A stretch of 15,981 nucleotides of DNA. Origin: Chloroflexota bacterium. Lineage in GTDB: Bacteria > Chloroflexota > Anaerolineae > B4-G1 > SLSP01. This document shows positions 6,491 through 12,379 of the stretch, in pieces. Within the stretch, counting starts at the first letter, position 1, and the number at the start of each line of letters is the position of its first letter. Both the position numbers and the translations under genes were made by a program. The DNA lies in NCBI GenBank assembly GCA_012798275.1, contig JAAZNO010000238.1:1-15981 (forward strand), in the 5' to 3' direction. The notes below the pieces were generated by a model that was given only the letters and a program-made list of their open reading frames with translations, was not told the DNA's origin and did no database searches.

Positions 6491-7942
6491 TCAGCCCTTG
6501 ATGACCGCGATAGGTCGTACTCGCGCCACCTTGCGCGCCAGGCCCGCCCCGACAACGGAATCCACCACCAGGCTGACGTCTTTGTAGGCCTGCGGCGCCT
6601 CTTCGGCGAGACCCCGCAAGCTGCCGGTCTGCACGAAAATCCCCTGGCGCCGAAGCTCCGCCTGAACCTGCTCGCCGCGCGTCTGGCGGGTCGCGGCCTT
6701 GCGGCTCATCGTGCGTCCCGCCCCATGGCAGGTGGAACCGAAAGTCTCCGCCATCGCCTGCGGTGTGCCGACCAGCACGAACGAAGTCGTGCCCATCGAG
6801 CCCGGCACCAGCACCGGCTGTCCCGTCTTCTGGAAGCGCGCTGCCAGATCGGGATGTCCGGGCGGAAAGGCGCGGGTCGCGCCCTTGCGGTGCACGACGA
6901 GTTTCACCGGTTTTCCCCCCACGACGTGCGTCTCAATCTTGGCGATGTTGTGCGCCACGTCATAGACCTGTCGCAGCTGCCAGTCGCGGACCTTGCCCGC
7001 CAGCACCTGCTCAAATGACAGTCGCACGAAATGCGCCAGCACCTGCCGGTTGGCGAAGGCATAATTCGCCGCAGCGAACATCGCCGCCAGATAGTCCCGC
7101 CCTTCCGGCGAATTCAGCGGCGCCGCGGCCAGCTCCCGATCGGCAATAGGGATGTTGTAACGCTGAGGGGCGTCTTGCAATCGGCGCAGATATTGCCCGC
7201 AAACCTCGTGTCCCAGGCCCCGCGAGCCGCAGTGGATTTGCACCACCACACACCCTTCCTGCAGGCCAAAGTCGCGCGCCACATCCGCATCGAAGATCTC
7301 GTCCACCACATCAATTTCAAGGAAGTGATTGCCCGCACCCAGCGATCCCAGTTGCGGGACTCCCCGCTCCCGCGCGCGCTGCGGCACCGCCTCAGGGCGC
7401 GCGCCGGGGATGCATCCGCCATCCTCCGTCGCTTCGAGATCCTCGCGCGTCGCGTAGCCGTTGGCTTTAGCCCACGTCGCGCCGCTCTCAAGCACTTGAT
7501 CCAACGCCCTGGAACTCAGGTGAACCGCGCCGCCTTCCCCCACGCCGCTGGGACAGTTGTGGTAGATCGTCCGCGTCAACGCCTCCAGGTGCGGCATGAT
7601 TTCCGACTGCGGGAGGGTCGAAGCCAACATCCGCACGCCGCAGTTGATGTCGTACCCCACCCCGCCGGGGGAGATCAGCCCCGTATCGGCAGGAAACGCC
7701 GCGACGCCGCCGATGGGGAAGCCGTAGCCCTCATGGACATCGGGCATCGCCATGGCCGCCTCGACAATGCCGGGCAGCATCGCCACGTTGCACAGCTGCT
7801 GCACCGAACTGTCGCCAAACGCCTGCTCAAAAACCTCAGCGCTGCCAAAGATGCGCGCCGGGACCTGCATCCGTGGGTCGTACGTCTTCGGCAATTCCCA
7901 AATGTAGGGGGTCAGTTGTCGAAAATGGCGTTTCTCGACCAT
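6491..7942 (-). CDS. rtcB: RNA-splicing ligase RtcB
   Basis: The product is 483 aa, close to archaeal RtcB in length. AAGGAGGT (7948-7955) lies 5 nt before the ATG and fixes the start. Family hallmarks are all present: PDVHEGYGFPIGG, GGVGYDINCGVR with metal ligands D98 and C101, GSLGAGNHFLE (N205, H206), QIHCGSRGLGH (H237), VAHN (H331), VVHRKGATRAFPPG, VPGSMGTTSFVL and CHGAGRTMSRK with the guanylated histidine H406. RtcB is a Mn- and GTP-dependent ligase that joins 2',3'-cyclic or 3'-phosphate RNA ends to 5'-OH ends, in tRNA splicing or RNA repair. The archease that activates it is encoded in the next gene upstream, fused to a MobB domain. A 42-bp repeat copy abuts and partly overlaps the ribosome site. 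All visible catalytic residues are intact. Confidence 0.97.
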   Translation of the reverse strand: MVEKRHFRQLTPYIWELPKTYDPRMQVPARIFGSAEVFEQAFGDSSVQQLCNVAMLPGIVEAAMAMPDVHEGYGFPIGGVAAFPADTGLISPGGVGYDINCGVRMLASTLPQSEIMPHLEALTRTIYHNCPSGVGEGGAVHLSSRALDQVLESGATWAKANGYATREDLEATEDGGCIPGARPEAVPQRARERGVPQLGSLGAGNHFLEIDVVDEIFDADVARDFGLQEGCVVVQIHCGSRGLGHEVCGQYLRRLQDAPQRYNIPIADRELAAAPLNSPEGRDYLAAMFAAANYAFANRQVLAHFVRLSFEQVLAGKVRDWQLRQVYDVAHNIAKIETHVVGGKPVKLVVHRKGATRAFPPGHPDLAARFQKTGQPVLVPGSMGTTSFVLVGTPQAMAETFGSTCHGAGRTMSRKAATRQTRGEQVQAELRRQGIFVQTGSLRGLAEEAPQAYKDVSLVVDSVVGAGLARKVARVRPIAVIKG

Positions 7943-7952
7943 CCTTCACCTC

Positions 7953-7994
7953 CTTCGAAAATGGCCCCGAATGAACACGAATTTCACGAATAAG
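7953..7994. repeat. 42-bp direct repeat, copy A
   Basis: Matches 8143-8184 with one mismatch (A/T at 7958) at an offset of exactly 190 bp. The core contains CACGAAT units spaced 9 nt apart (GAACACGAAT then TTCACGAAT). It abuts and overlaps the rtcB ribosome site. Confidence 0.85.
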
Positions 7995-8142
7995 ATTAGA
8001 AATTCCTGGCCCCGGGGCTGCTACGCCCTCAAACACCGCGCTTCAGCGCGGTTGGCTCGTGTCGAACCGGTGAGCCGTCGCCGTCGCTGCTCACGACTCA
8101 CATTTTCATCCTTGAATGATGTGCGCCAGCACATGACGTCTT
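7995..8142. other. Hairpin-rich spacer between the repeat copies
   Basis: I see no gene here. Visible inverted repeats are ACCGCGC/GCGCGGT near 8034-8051, GTGAGC/GCTCAC near 8070-8095 and ATGTGC/GCACAT near 8119-8134. With the flanking repeats it forms the leader of rtcB and may be a small interspersed element or a structured RNA. Confidence 0.35.
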
Positions 8143-8184
8143 CTTCGTAAATGGCCCCGAATGAACACGAATTTCACGAATAAG
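8143..8184. repeat. 42-bp direct repeat, copy B
   Basis: Second copy of the 7953-7994 repeat, ending 21 bp before the stop of the MobB-archease gene. Confidence 0.85.
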
Positions 8185-8205
8185 CACGTTCACACCTTCG
8201 CACCT

Positions 8206-9126
8206 TCACATATCGAAAACCAGCGTCGTCTCCAAACCCGCAGCACTCTCGCGAATAGCAATATCGTGGAAGGTAGCCGCTTTGACCTCATTGCGGCGCG
8301 CCGTGACCTGCGCCCCAAGCGCGAGCGCGCGCAGCGTCCTTCCCGTGAGGACCTCAAAGCGAAAGGCGCCATACGCCCACTGCCCGGCACCAGCCTCGCT
8401 GAGGTAGAGTAGCTCGTTGAGCCAGTCCACCAGCAACGCCTCCCGATCCACCGCGTGCAAGGTGAGCTGTTCAGCGTGAGTGAACGTCGGTGCCGTCGCC
8501 GCGGCGCTCAGCGAGAACATGCCCCGCGCCGCCGCGACAAACAGCCCCGGCAGGTCCGGCGCCCACACCCGCAGCGCCAGATCCGCTGTGTGCTCCAGCT
8601 CCTCCCAGCCCCCCACTCCCGCCTGCGCCGCGACGATCCATTCCTCGATAAAATTCGCCAACGCTATGTCAGCATCAAGGGCAAAGGCAAGTCCATCCCA
8701 ACTCAAATCGGGCACGTCGGTAATACAGGCGATGCGCCCTACCAGATCGGGGAGCACATCGGGGGTGCAAGCGGCACGCACCACTTCGATTTTGGGCAGC
8801 GGGCCGGTTTTATCGCCCTCGACCAATACTACATCCACGTCACGGATCCCGGCGAGCACATCTTCGAGGGCCGGCGCGGCGACGCGACGAACCTGTGCCA
8901 CCCGCTCCGGCGTGATCAACACGGTTTGCACAGCGCCGGCGTCCCAGAAACGACGGGTGTCCTTGCCGGGCAGGTCAGTCTCGAGGTCGGCGTGTCGCGT
9001 GTGCTTGATCGCGGCCACGCGATAGCCGCGCTGCGCCAATGCCGCTACCACCCGCTCCAGCACCGTCGTCTTGCCGACGCCGCTTCGCCCCACGAAACTA
9101 AAGCAAGGAATGGCCCAACGTTCCAT
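8206..9126 (-). CDS. MobB-like GTPase fused to archease
   Basis: The product is 306 aa from the ATG at 9126; a longer frame would run deep into the upstream gene. Residues 1-165 are MobB-like: CFSFVGRSGVGKTT (Walker A, K19), AAIKHTRHADLETDLPGKDTRRFWDAGA (41-65, a MobB signature) and VVLVEGDKTGPLPKIEV. Residues 174-306 are a complete archease: WEELEHTADLALRVWA, LLVDWLNELLYLSE, VKAATFHDI and the C-terminal TLVFDM, with acidic residues at the expected metal-site positions (HTAD and the final FDM). MobB proteins bind GTP and assist formation of the molybdenum guanine dinucleotide cofactor. Archease activates RtcB by promoting its guanylation and turnover. The stop lies 263 bp upstream of rtcB on the same strand. 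There is no frameshift or stop between the domains, so this is a true fusion frame. Whether the GTPase half serves Mo cofactor or RNA ligation is unknown. Confidence 0.88.
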   Translation of the reverse strand: MERWAIPCFSFVGRSGVGKTTVLERVVAALAQRGYRVAAIKHTRHADLETDLPGKDTRRFWDAGAVQTVLITPERVAQVRRVAAPALEDVLAGIRDVDVVLVEGDKTGPLPKIEVVRAACTPDVLPDLVGRIACITDVPDLSWDGLAFALDADIALANFIEEWIVAAQAGVGGWEELEHTADLALRVWAPDLPGLFVAAARGMFSLSAAATAPTFTHAEQLTLHAVDREALLVDWLNELLYLSEAGAGQWAYGAFRFEVLTGRTLRALALGAQVTARRNEVKAATFHDIAIRESAAGLETTLVFDM

Positions 9127-9508
9127 TTTCAGATTCCGTTCCGCCTGTCGGGCGGCGCTCCCAGGATTGCAGGAATTCGTGCACCAGGATGAAAATTTCC
9201 TGAGGAGCAAGCGCGCTGGTGTCGAGGTAGAAATCGCAGTGCTGACGGGCATGGGCCAACCGGAACTCGCGCTCCTCCACCCACCAGGCTGAGGGCGCCG
9301 CCAGTCCCTCGCGCTGAGCCGCGACGTCCATGCTCACATCGAGGTAGATCAACACATCGGGATGGGTGAGGCGCTGCCACATGGTCGGCGTTACCGAATG
9401 CTCCTGACGAATCTCGCGCACCTCGTATCCCGCAGCGCGCAGCCGCCGCGCGAGCACCGACTTGCCCGCAGAGCACGGCCCCACGATTCCAACCAGTGGC
9501 TTCGTTGT
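9098..9508 (-). CDS. Small P-loop NTPase/kinase-like protein
   Basis: About 136 aa from a GTG at 9508; an in-frame TTG at 9541 would add 11 residues. Neither start has a well-placed ribosome site (GAGGA lies only 1-2 nt before the GTG). LVGIVGPCSAGKSVLARRL is a clear Walker A loop near the N-terminus. PDVLIYLDV may be Walker B. REGLAAPSAWWVEEREFRLAHAR resembles an Arg-rich lid as in nucleotide or dephospho-CoA kinases, followed by CDFYLDTS. At this size it would be a minimal kinase-like fold, and I do not recognise a named family. The 3' end overlaps the MobB-archease start by 29 nt, so the two are probably translated together. The substrate is unknown. Confidence 0.75.
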   Translation of the reverse strand, partial: TTKPLVGIVGPCSAGKSVLARRLRAAGYEVREIRQEHSVTPTMWQRLTHPDVLIYLDVSMDVAAQREGLAAPSAWWVEEREFRLAHARQHCDFYLDTSALAPQEIFILVHEFLQSWERRPTGGTESENGTLGHSLL

Positions 9509-9548
9509 CACTTCCTCACAGCCGGTTCCCAGCTGGCTCAAAATAATA

Positions 9549-9573
9549 CTTTGCGTTCTTAGCGCTCTTTGCA
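9549..9573. repeat. Short 9-nt-periodic intergenic repeat
   Basis: Three units with a 9-nt period: CTTTGCG, CTTAGCG and CTTTGCA, starting at 9549, 9558 and 9567. It lies in the 72-bp to 105-bp gap between the phosphatase and P-loop genes. No promoter there is convincing. Confidence 0.4.
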
Positions 9574-9613
9574 GTTATATCTGTTTTTTGCTGCCCGACT
9601 GCACCTGTCCTGC

Positions 9614-10330
9614 TTATCCCAGATCATCCGGGAGCGGCATCTCCACCCGCATGAAGCGCGGCCCGGCGGCAGCGCCGGAGAGCACTTGCAGCACCGCCAC
9701 GCTCGCATCGTCCAGCGGACGTTGCTCCTCGAGTTCCAATGCCCGCGTCAACAGCCCGTCGGCGATCGCCTGGGCCTCTGGGGCAACTTCCCACAGCGCG
9801 GCCAGCGTCGCCGCCACATCGAGCGCCTGCCCTTTGCGGCTACCGGCGTGCAAGATCCCATCGGTGAACGCGCACAGCATCCGATTGGGCTCCAGCGGCA
9901 GCGAATCCACCAGCGGGCGCACGTGACGGTAAAAGCCCAGCGGCGGCGCGGTCCCTTCCAAACGGCGGAGGCCTCCCTCCGGCTCCCGAAGGTAGACTTC
10001 CGGGTTGCCGCAGCGGGTGACGACCAGCGAATGGCTTGCCAGGTCAGCCGAGAGAATGACGAGGGTCGCGGAGACTTTGCCGTCGCGCAGTGCATAGAGG
10101 ACGTCGTTCGCGGCGCGAGCCGCCGCCCCATCGCGCACTCCCTCAGCCAGATCGGCGATGACCTTCCGCACGACCCACATGCTCACCTGTTTGGCCGCGC
10201 GCCCGGAGCTCTGCCCGTCTACCAGCACCACCGAAAGCCCGCCGCGGGGACGCTCGATCATCTCCAGCGTATCGCCGCTTTGCTGCACGGCCCATTTGTT
10301 GATCTTCGCCGCCGCCGCCGAAAGATGCAT
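9614..10330 (-). CDS. SpoIIE-type PP2C-like Ser/Thr phosphatase
   Basis: The product is 238 aa, a stand-alone phosphatase domain without sensor, receiver or membrane segments. LSVVLVDGQSSGRAAKQVS (D38, G39) is the first metal-binding motif of SpoIIE/RsbU phosphatases. AFTDGILHAG (D157, G158) is the second and PLDDASVAVLQV (D207, D208) the third, which carry the metal-coordinating Asp residues. TRCGNPEVYL and APPLGFYRH match intervening family blocks. Relatives dephosphorylate anti-anti-sigma factors in partner-switching pathways; no STAS or anti-sigma kinase gene lies in this window, so the target is unknown. The ATG follows GGGGTGAGAG, a moderate ribosome site. It lies 58 bp after yajC and is followed by the P-loop gene on the same strand, perhaps in one operon. 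Confidence 0.87.
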   Translation of the reverse strand: MHLSAAAAKINKWAVQQSGDTLEMIERPRGGLSVVLVDGQSSGRAAKQVSMWVVRKVIADLAEGVRDGAAARAANDVLYALRDGKVSATLVILSADLASHSLVVTRCGNPEVYLREPEGGLRRLEGTAPPLGFYRHVRPLVDSLPLEPNRMLCAFTDGILHAGSRKGQALDVAATLAALWEVAPEAQAIADGLLTRALELEEQRPLDDASVAVLQVLSGAAAGPRFMRVEMPLPDDLG

Positions 10331-10388
10331 CTCTCACCCCGCGCCCCCACACGACAGGCGCCCGGTCAACTTCTGTACCCGCCCGGAA

Positions 10389-10748
10389 TCAGGATTCCGA
10401 ATCCGAATCCGAGTCCGAATCCGAGTCCGAATCCGAGTCCGAGTCCGCCTCCGGCTCTGGCGTCTCCTCCACAACAGATGTCTCCGGCAAAGGACGGGCA
10501 ATGGCGTTCAACAGGATGTTCGCCTCCATCCCCTCAGCGAGCTTAATGCGCGCCATGTTGTGTTCCCGGTCAATGTAGGTCAGCTGCCCGATGAAACCGC
10601 CGATGGTCAAAACACGCTGTCCCACCTCCAGCGTCGCCATCTTCTGCGTTTCTTTACGGCGCGCCAGCCATTGGGGCAAGAAAAGAAACAACACCGCCGC
10701 CACGATGAGGATCAGCCAAATTGTCGTATTGCCACCAGTCCCATTCAT
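10389..10748 (-). CDS. yajC: Sec translocase accessory subunit YajC with Ser-Asp tail
   Basis: The product is 119 aa from the ATG at 10748, preceded by AAGGAG (10757-10762) at a spacing of 8. An upstream in-frame ATG at 10790 lacks a ribosome site. The single transmembrane helix IWLILIVAAVLFLFLPQW (about 9-26) is followed by the basic RRKETQKM. The conserved cytoplasmic YajC core is LEVGQRVLTIGGFIGQLTYID, ending near LAEGMEANILLNAIARPL. YajC associates with SecDF-YidC in the inner membrane and assists protein export. After the core there is an acidic linker (VEETPEPEAD) and a run of about eight Ser-Asp pairs ending in ES, which is not part of ordinary YajC. The run is encoded by a hexanucleotide repeat and may vary in length. 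Confidence 0.92.
   Translation of the reverse strand: MNGTGGNTTIWLILIVAAVLFLFLPQWLARRKETQKMATLEVGQRVLTIGGFIGQLTYIDREHNMARIKLAEGMEANILLNAIARPLPETSVVEETPEPEADSDSDSDSDSDSDSDSES
10394..10446. repeat. Hexanucleotide microsatellite at the 3' end of yajC
   Basis: Tandem copies of GAATCC and GAGTCC (plus-strand view), about eight units, encode the Ser-Asp tail on the minus strand. GAY alternates between GAT and GAC while Ser stays TCG, so the copies differ only at the synonymous Asp position. Confidence 0.85.
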
Positions 10749-10888
10749 GCTTTTTGCTCCTTCACGGAAAATTGAGTACAACAGACACAACGCAAAGAAT
10801 ACCTCGCCAGCCCGCCACGCCCGGTTAACACAGCCCTTGATACAACGGCGCGCTTCTAAAAATGGCTCCAGCGTCGCCGAGTGCTTTG

Positions 10889-10916
10889 ATTATACCCGCT
10901 CTGAGACGGAAAACAA
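10889..10916 (-). promoter_or_regulatory. Candidate promoter of yajC
   Basis: On the minus strand TTGTTT (10911-10916), a 16-nt spacer and a perfect TATAAT (10889-10894). The predicted leader before the yajC ATG is about 135 nt, in which I see no strong structure. Confidence 0.55.
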
Positions 10917-10947
10917 GAGCCTGGGAAAGAACGCACCTTCAGGCCAT

Positions 10948-10975
10948 TTGCCAGCTGGCCTAAGCCGGCTACAAT
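10948..10975 (+). promoter_or_regulatory. Candidate promoter of the Wzz-like gene
   Basis: TTGCCA (10948-10953), a 16-nt spacer and TACAAT (10970-10975). The leader to the ATG at 11043 is about 60 nt. The -10 overlaps an inverted repeat. Confidence 0.6.
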
Positions 10976-10984
10976 CATAGCCGG
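10965..10984. promoter_or_regulatory. Inverted repeat over the -10 and start site (possible operator)
   Basis: CCGGCTA (10965-10971) and TAGCCGG (10978-10984) are perfect complements around a 6-nt centre. A repressor bound here would block the promoter. A transcript-level hairpin is less likely because the start site lies inside the right arm. Confidence 0.4.
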
Positions 10985-11042
10985 GGACGGGCAACGGGAC
11001 AGGTCCCCTCCCCTTAACTCACGTCCTGCAAGGATGGCGATT

Positions 11043-11732
11043 ATGGAATTACGATCGTACTTCAAATATCTGCTGCGGCGCTGGTGGCTGGCAGCTCTGC
11101 CGGTGCTCGTCGTCGCTGCGTATGTGGCGCTGACCTTTCGCCCGGCGTCCCCAACTTATCAGGTGGTGATGCGCTTTGTCACAGGGACGGAGCCGGCCGG
11201 CCTCTCGGTTGATTACGATCGCTACTACCCCTGGCTCACCTCCGAGTATGTCGCCAACGCGCTGGCAGACGTCGCAGTGACCCAGGGCTTCGCCCAGGCA
11301 GTGTCGGAGCGGCTCGCCGCGCAGCATCTCCAGGTAGCAGCGGGTGCGCTGCAAGCCAACATCGCTAGCGATAACGTCCAATCGGTCTTCGTCATCTATT
11401 TCAACTGGCCTGATCCCGCACAATGCGTTCAGATCGCCGAGGCCATCAGCGCGGAGCTGACCGAAAACGCCGCTGCGTATTTTCCCCAGCTCGACGGCGT
11501 CGGCACGCCGGCCCGACGCCTCGACGCGCCCTATCCCGCTCTGATGGCGCCCTCACTGCGCTCACGCCTGCTCGGACCGGGGCTGAAACTGCTCCTCGCG
11601 GTCGTGGCCGGATTGGCGCTGGTATTGCTGAGCTACTATCTTGATCCCTACCTCTACAACAGTGAGGACGTGGAGACGGCGGGAGTGAAAATCCTCGGCG
11701 CCGTGCCCGGAGCAAAACGCGCGCTCCATTAG
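11043..11732 (+). CDS. Wzz-like chain-length determinant/polysaccharide co-polymerase
   Basis: The product is 229 aa from the ATG at 11043; AAGGA (11030-11034) is 8 nt upstream. The ATG at 11034 overlaps that ribosome site and is less likely. ELRSYFKYLLRRWWLAALPVLVVAAYVAL begins as Wzz-family proteins do, with the first transmembrane helix at about 16-34. The middle part is predicted extracytoplasmic. A second helix (LLLAVVAGLALVLLSYYL) lies near residue 180-200, followed by a short cytoplasmic tail ending at LGAVPGAKRALH. Such proteins control polysaccharide chain length or export. There is no fused tyrosine kinase domain and no kinase gene next to it. It is shorter than typical Wzz proteins (about 300 aa or more), with a small periplasmic domain. 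It is monocistronic here and convergent with the glutaredoxin gene. Confidence 0.75.
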   Translation: MELRSYFKYLLRRWWLAALPVLVVAAYVALTFRPASPTYQVVMRFVTGTEPAGLSVDYDRYYPWLTSEYVANALADVAVTQGFAQAVSERLAAQHLQVAAGALQANIASDNVQSVFVIYFNWPDPAQCVQIAEAISAELTENAAAYFPQLDGVGTPARRLDAPYPALMAPSLRSRLLGPGLKLLLAVVAGLALVLLSYYLDPYLYNSEDVETAGVKILGAVPGAKRALH

Positions 11733-11755
11733 CGGAGCCGTCAGCAGCCTGCACT

Positions 11756-11798
11756 ACGACAAACGACCGACCCTCCTCACAGGTCGGTCGTTTGTCGT
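11756..11798. terminator. Long hairpin between convergent Wzz-like and glutaredoxin genes
   Basis: A perfect 17-bp stem (11756-11772 with 11782-11798) and a 9-nt loop, lying 24 bp after the Wzz-like stop and 12 bp from the glutaredoxin stop. There is no clear T-tract on either side, so this is probably a shared bidirectional terminator or an mRNA-end stabiliser. Confidence 0.65.
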
Positions 11799-11809
11799 CT
11801 CAGAGCCAG

Positions 11810-12115
11810 CTATGCAGCGAGCGCCGGGCCCTCGTCCTCCGCCGCGTCGCTGCGTTGGTTCAACCCCAACAGGCGGTCAATCCTGGCGCGATTAAAGCCG
11901 ATGACCATGCGTCCGTCAATTTCCAATTGCGGCACGCCCTGCTCACCGGTGCGCCGGACCATATCGCGCGCGGCCGCGGCATCGCGGGAGACGTCCACAT
12001 CCACGTAGCTGATGCCGTGCTGCTCCAGGTAGCGCTTCGCCGCGCGGCAGTGCGGACACGTCGGCGTCGAAAACACGATGACCCGATGATGCTTCTTCTC
12101 AGATTTGGGACTCAT
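11810..12115 (-). CDS. Glutaredoxin-family thiol-disulfide protein
   Basis: The product is 101 aa. RVIVFSTPTCPHCRAAKRYLEQHGISYVDVDV holds the redox motif CPHC (C20, C23) at the start of helix 1. GEQGVPQLEIDGRMVIGFNRARIDRLLGL has the cis-Pro (GVPQ) and the GF turn of glutaredoxins such as NrdH/Grx-like proteins. CPHC differs from the usual CPYC or CVQC. A short acidic C-terminal tail follows. GGAGGTG (12121-12127) precedes the ATG at a spacing of 5, and a strong promoter lies upstream. It is divergent from nrdR/nrdJ, so it might supply electrons to the ribonucleotide reductase, as NrdH does elsewhere; that link is inference from position only. Confidence 0.9.
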   Translation of the reverse strand: MSPKSEKKHHRVIVFSTPTCPHCRAAKRYLEQHGISYVDVDVSRDAAAARDMVRRTGEQGVPQLEIDGRMVIGFNRARIDRLLGLNQRSDAAEDEGPALAA

Positions 12116-12144
12116 CTCATCACCTCCGTCAGTTTAGTAGCTTT

Positions 12145-12172
12145 ATCATACTCATATCTGATTTTTTGTCAA
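12145..12172 (-). promoter_or_regulatory. Promoter of the glutaredoxin gene
   Basis: On the minus strand a perfect TTGACA (12167-12172), a 16-nt spacer and TATGAT (12145-12150), with a short leader of about 20-25 nt that contains the ribosome site. Confidence 0.75.
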
Positions 12173-12204
12173 CTGCTCCGGGTCACGGCTGGTATTATCC
12201 GGTC

Positions 12205-12226
12205 AACTGCAATCATGATTGCAGTT
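12205..12226. promoter_or_regulatory. 22-bp perfect palindrome between glutaredoxin and nrdR
   Basis: AACTGCAATCA (12205-12215) is followed directly by its reverse complement (12216-12226) with no gap. It lies 33 bp upstream of the glutaredoxin -35 and about 52 bp upstream of the nrdR -35. It could be an operator for both divergent promoters; the binding protein is unknown. Confidence 0.5.
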
Positions 12227-12277
12227 TGCGGATAGCTTGACCACAGAAAGACGGCCTCGACAAGTGGGGAAATGGCC

Positions 12278-12305
12278 TTGCCAGAAAATACCTCTGTGCT
12301 ATAAT
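12278..12305 (+). promoter_or_regulatory. Promoter of nrdR
   Basis: TTGCCA (12278-12283), a 16-nt spacer and a perfect TATAAT (12300-12305) with an upstream TGC giving an extended -10. The predicted start is near 12312. Confidence 0.75.
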
Positions 12306-12342
12306 GAGTCTATCCAATAGATAGTAAGCGCATCACCGCGCA

Positions 12343-12358
12343 CCCCTAGATATAGGGG
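12343..12358. promoter_or_regulatory. Candidate NrdR box in the nrdR leader
   Basis: CCCCTAGATATAGGGG is a 16-bp palindrome (18 bp with the flanking A and T) that fits the core of the NrdR-box pattern (C-W-A-x-A-T-M-T-W-G). It lies between the promoter and nrdR. A weaker CTATC/GATAG inverted repeat (12310-12324) is centred about 33 bp upstream, near the usual distance between paired NrdR boxes. Confidence 0.55.
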
Positions 12359-12379
12359 TCGCATTTTAGGAGCCCAGGC

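Noticed and set aside
7031..7993. A 320-codon plus-strand frame opposite rtcB
   Set aside because: It is an antisense shadow of a highly conserved gene, and its sequence shows no family motif.
7953..8184. CRISPR array
   Set aside because: There are only two repeat copies, 42 bp long with a 148-bp spacer containing inverted repeats, and no cas genes. This does not fit an array.
8206..9126. Separate mobB and archease genes joined by a frameshift error
   Set aside because: The linker (about residues 165-173) is in frame without a stop or internal ribosome site, and both domains are complete, so a genuine fusion is the simpler reading, though an error cannot be excluded without relatives.
11043..11732. 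Bacterial tyrosine kinase (Wzc-like) gene
   Set aside because: The frame ends shortly after the second transmembrane helix, and no Walker A or kinase motif follows.
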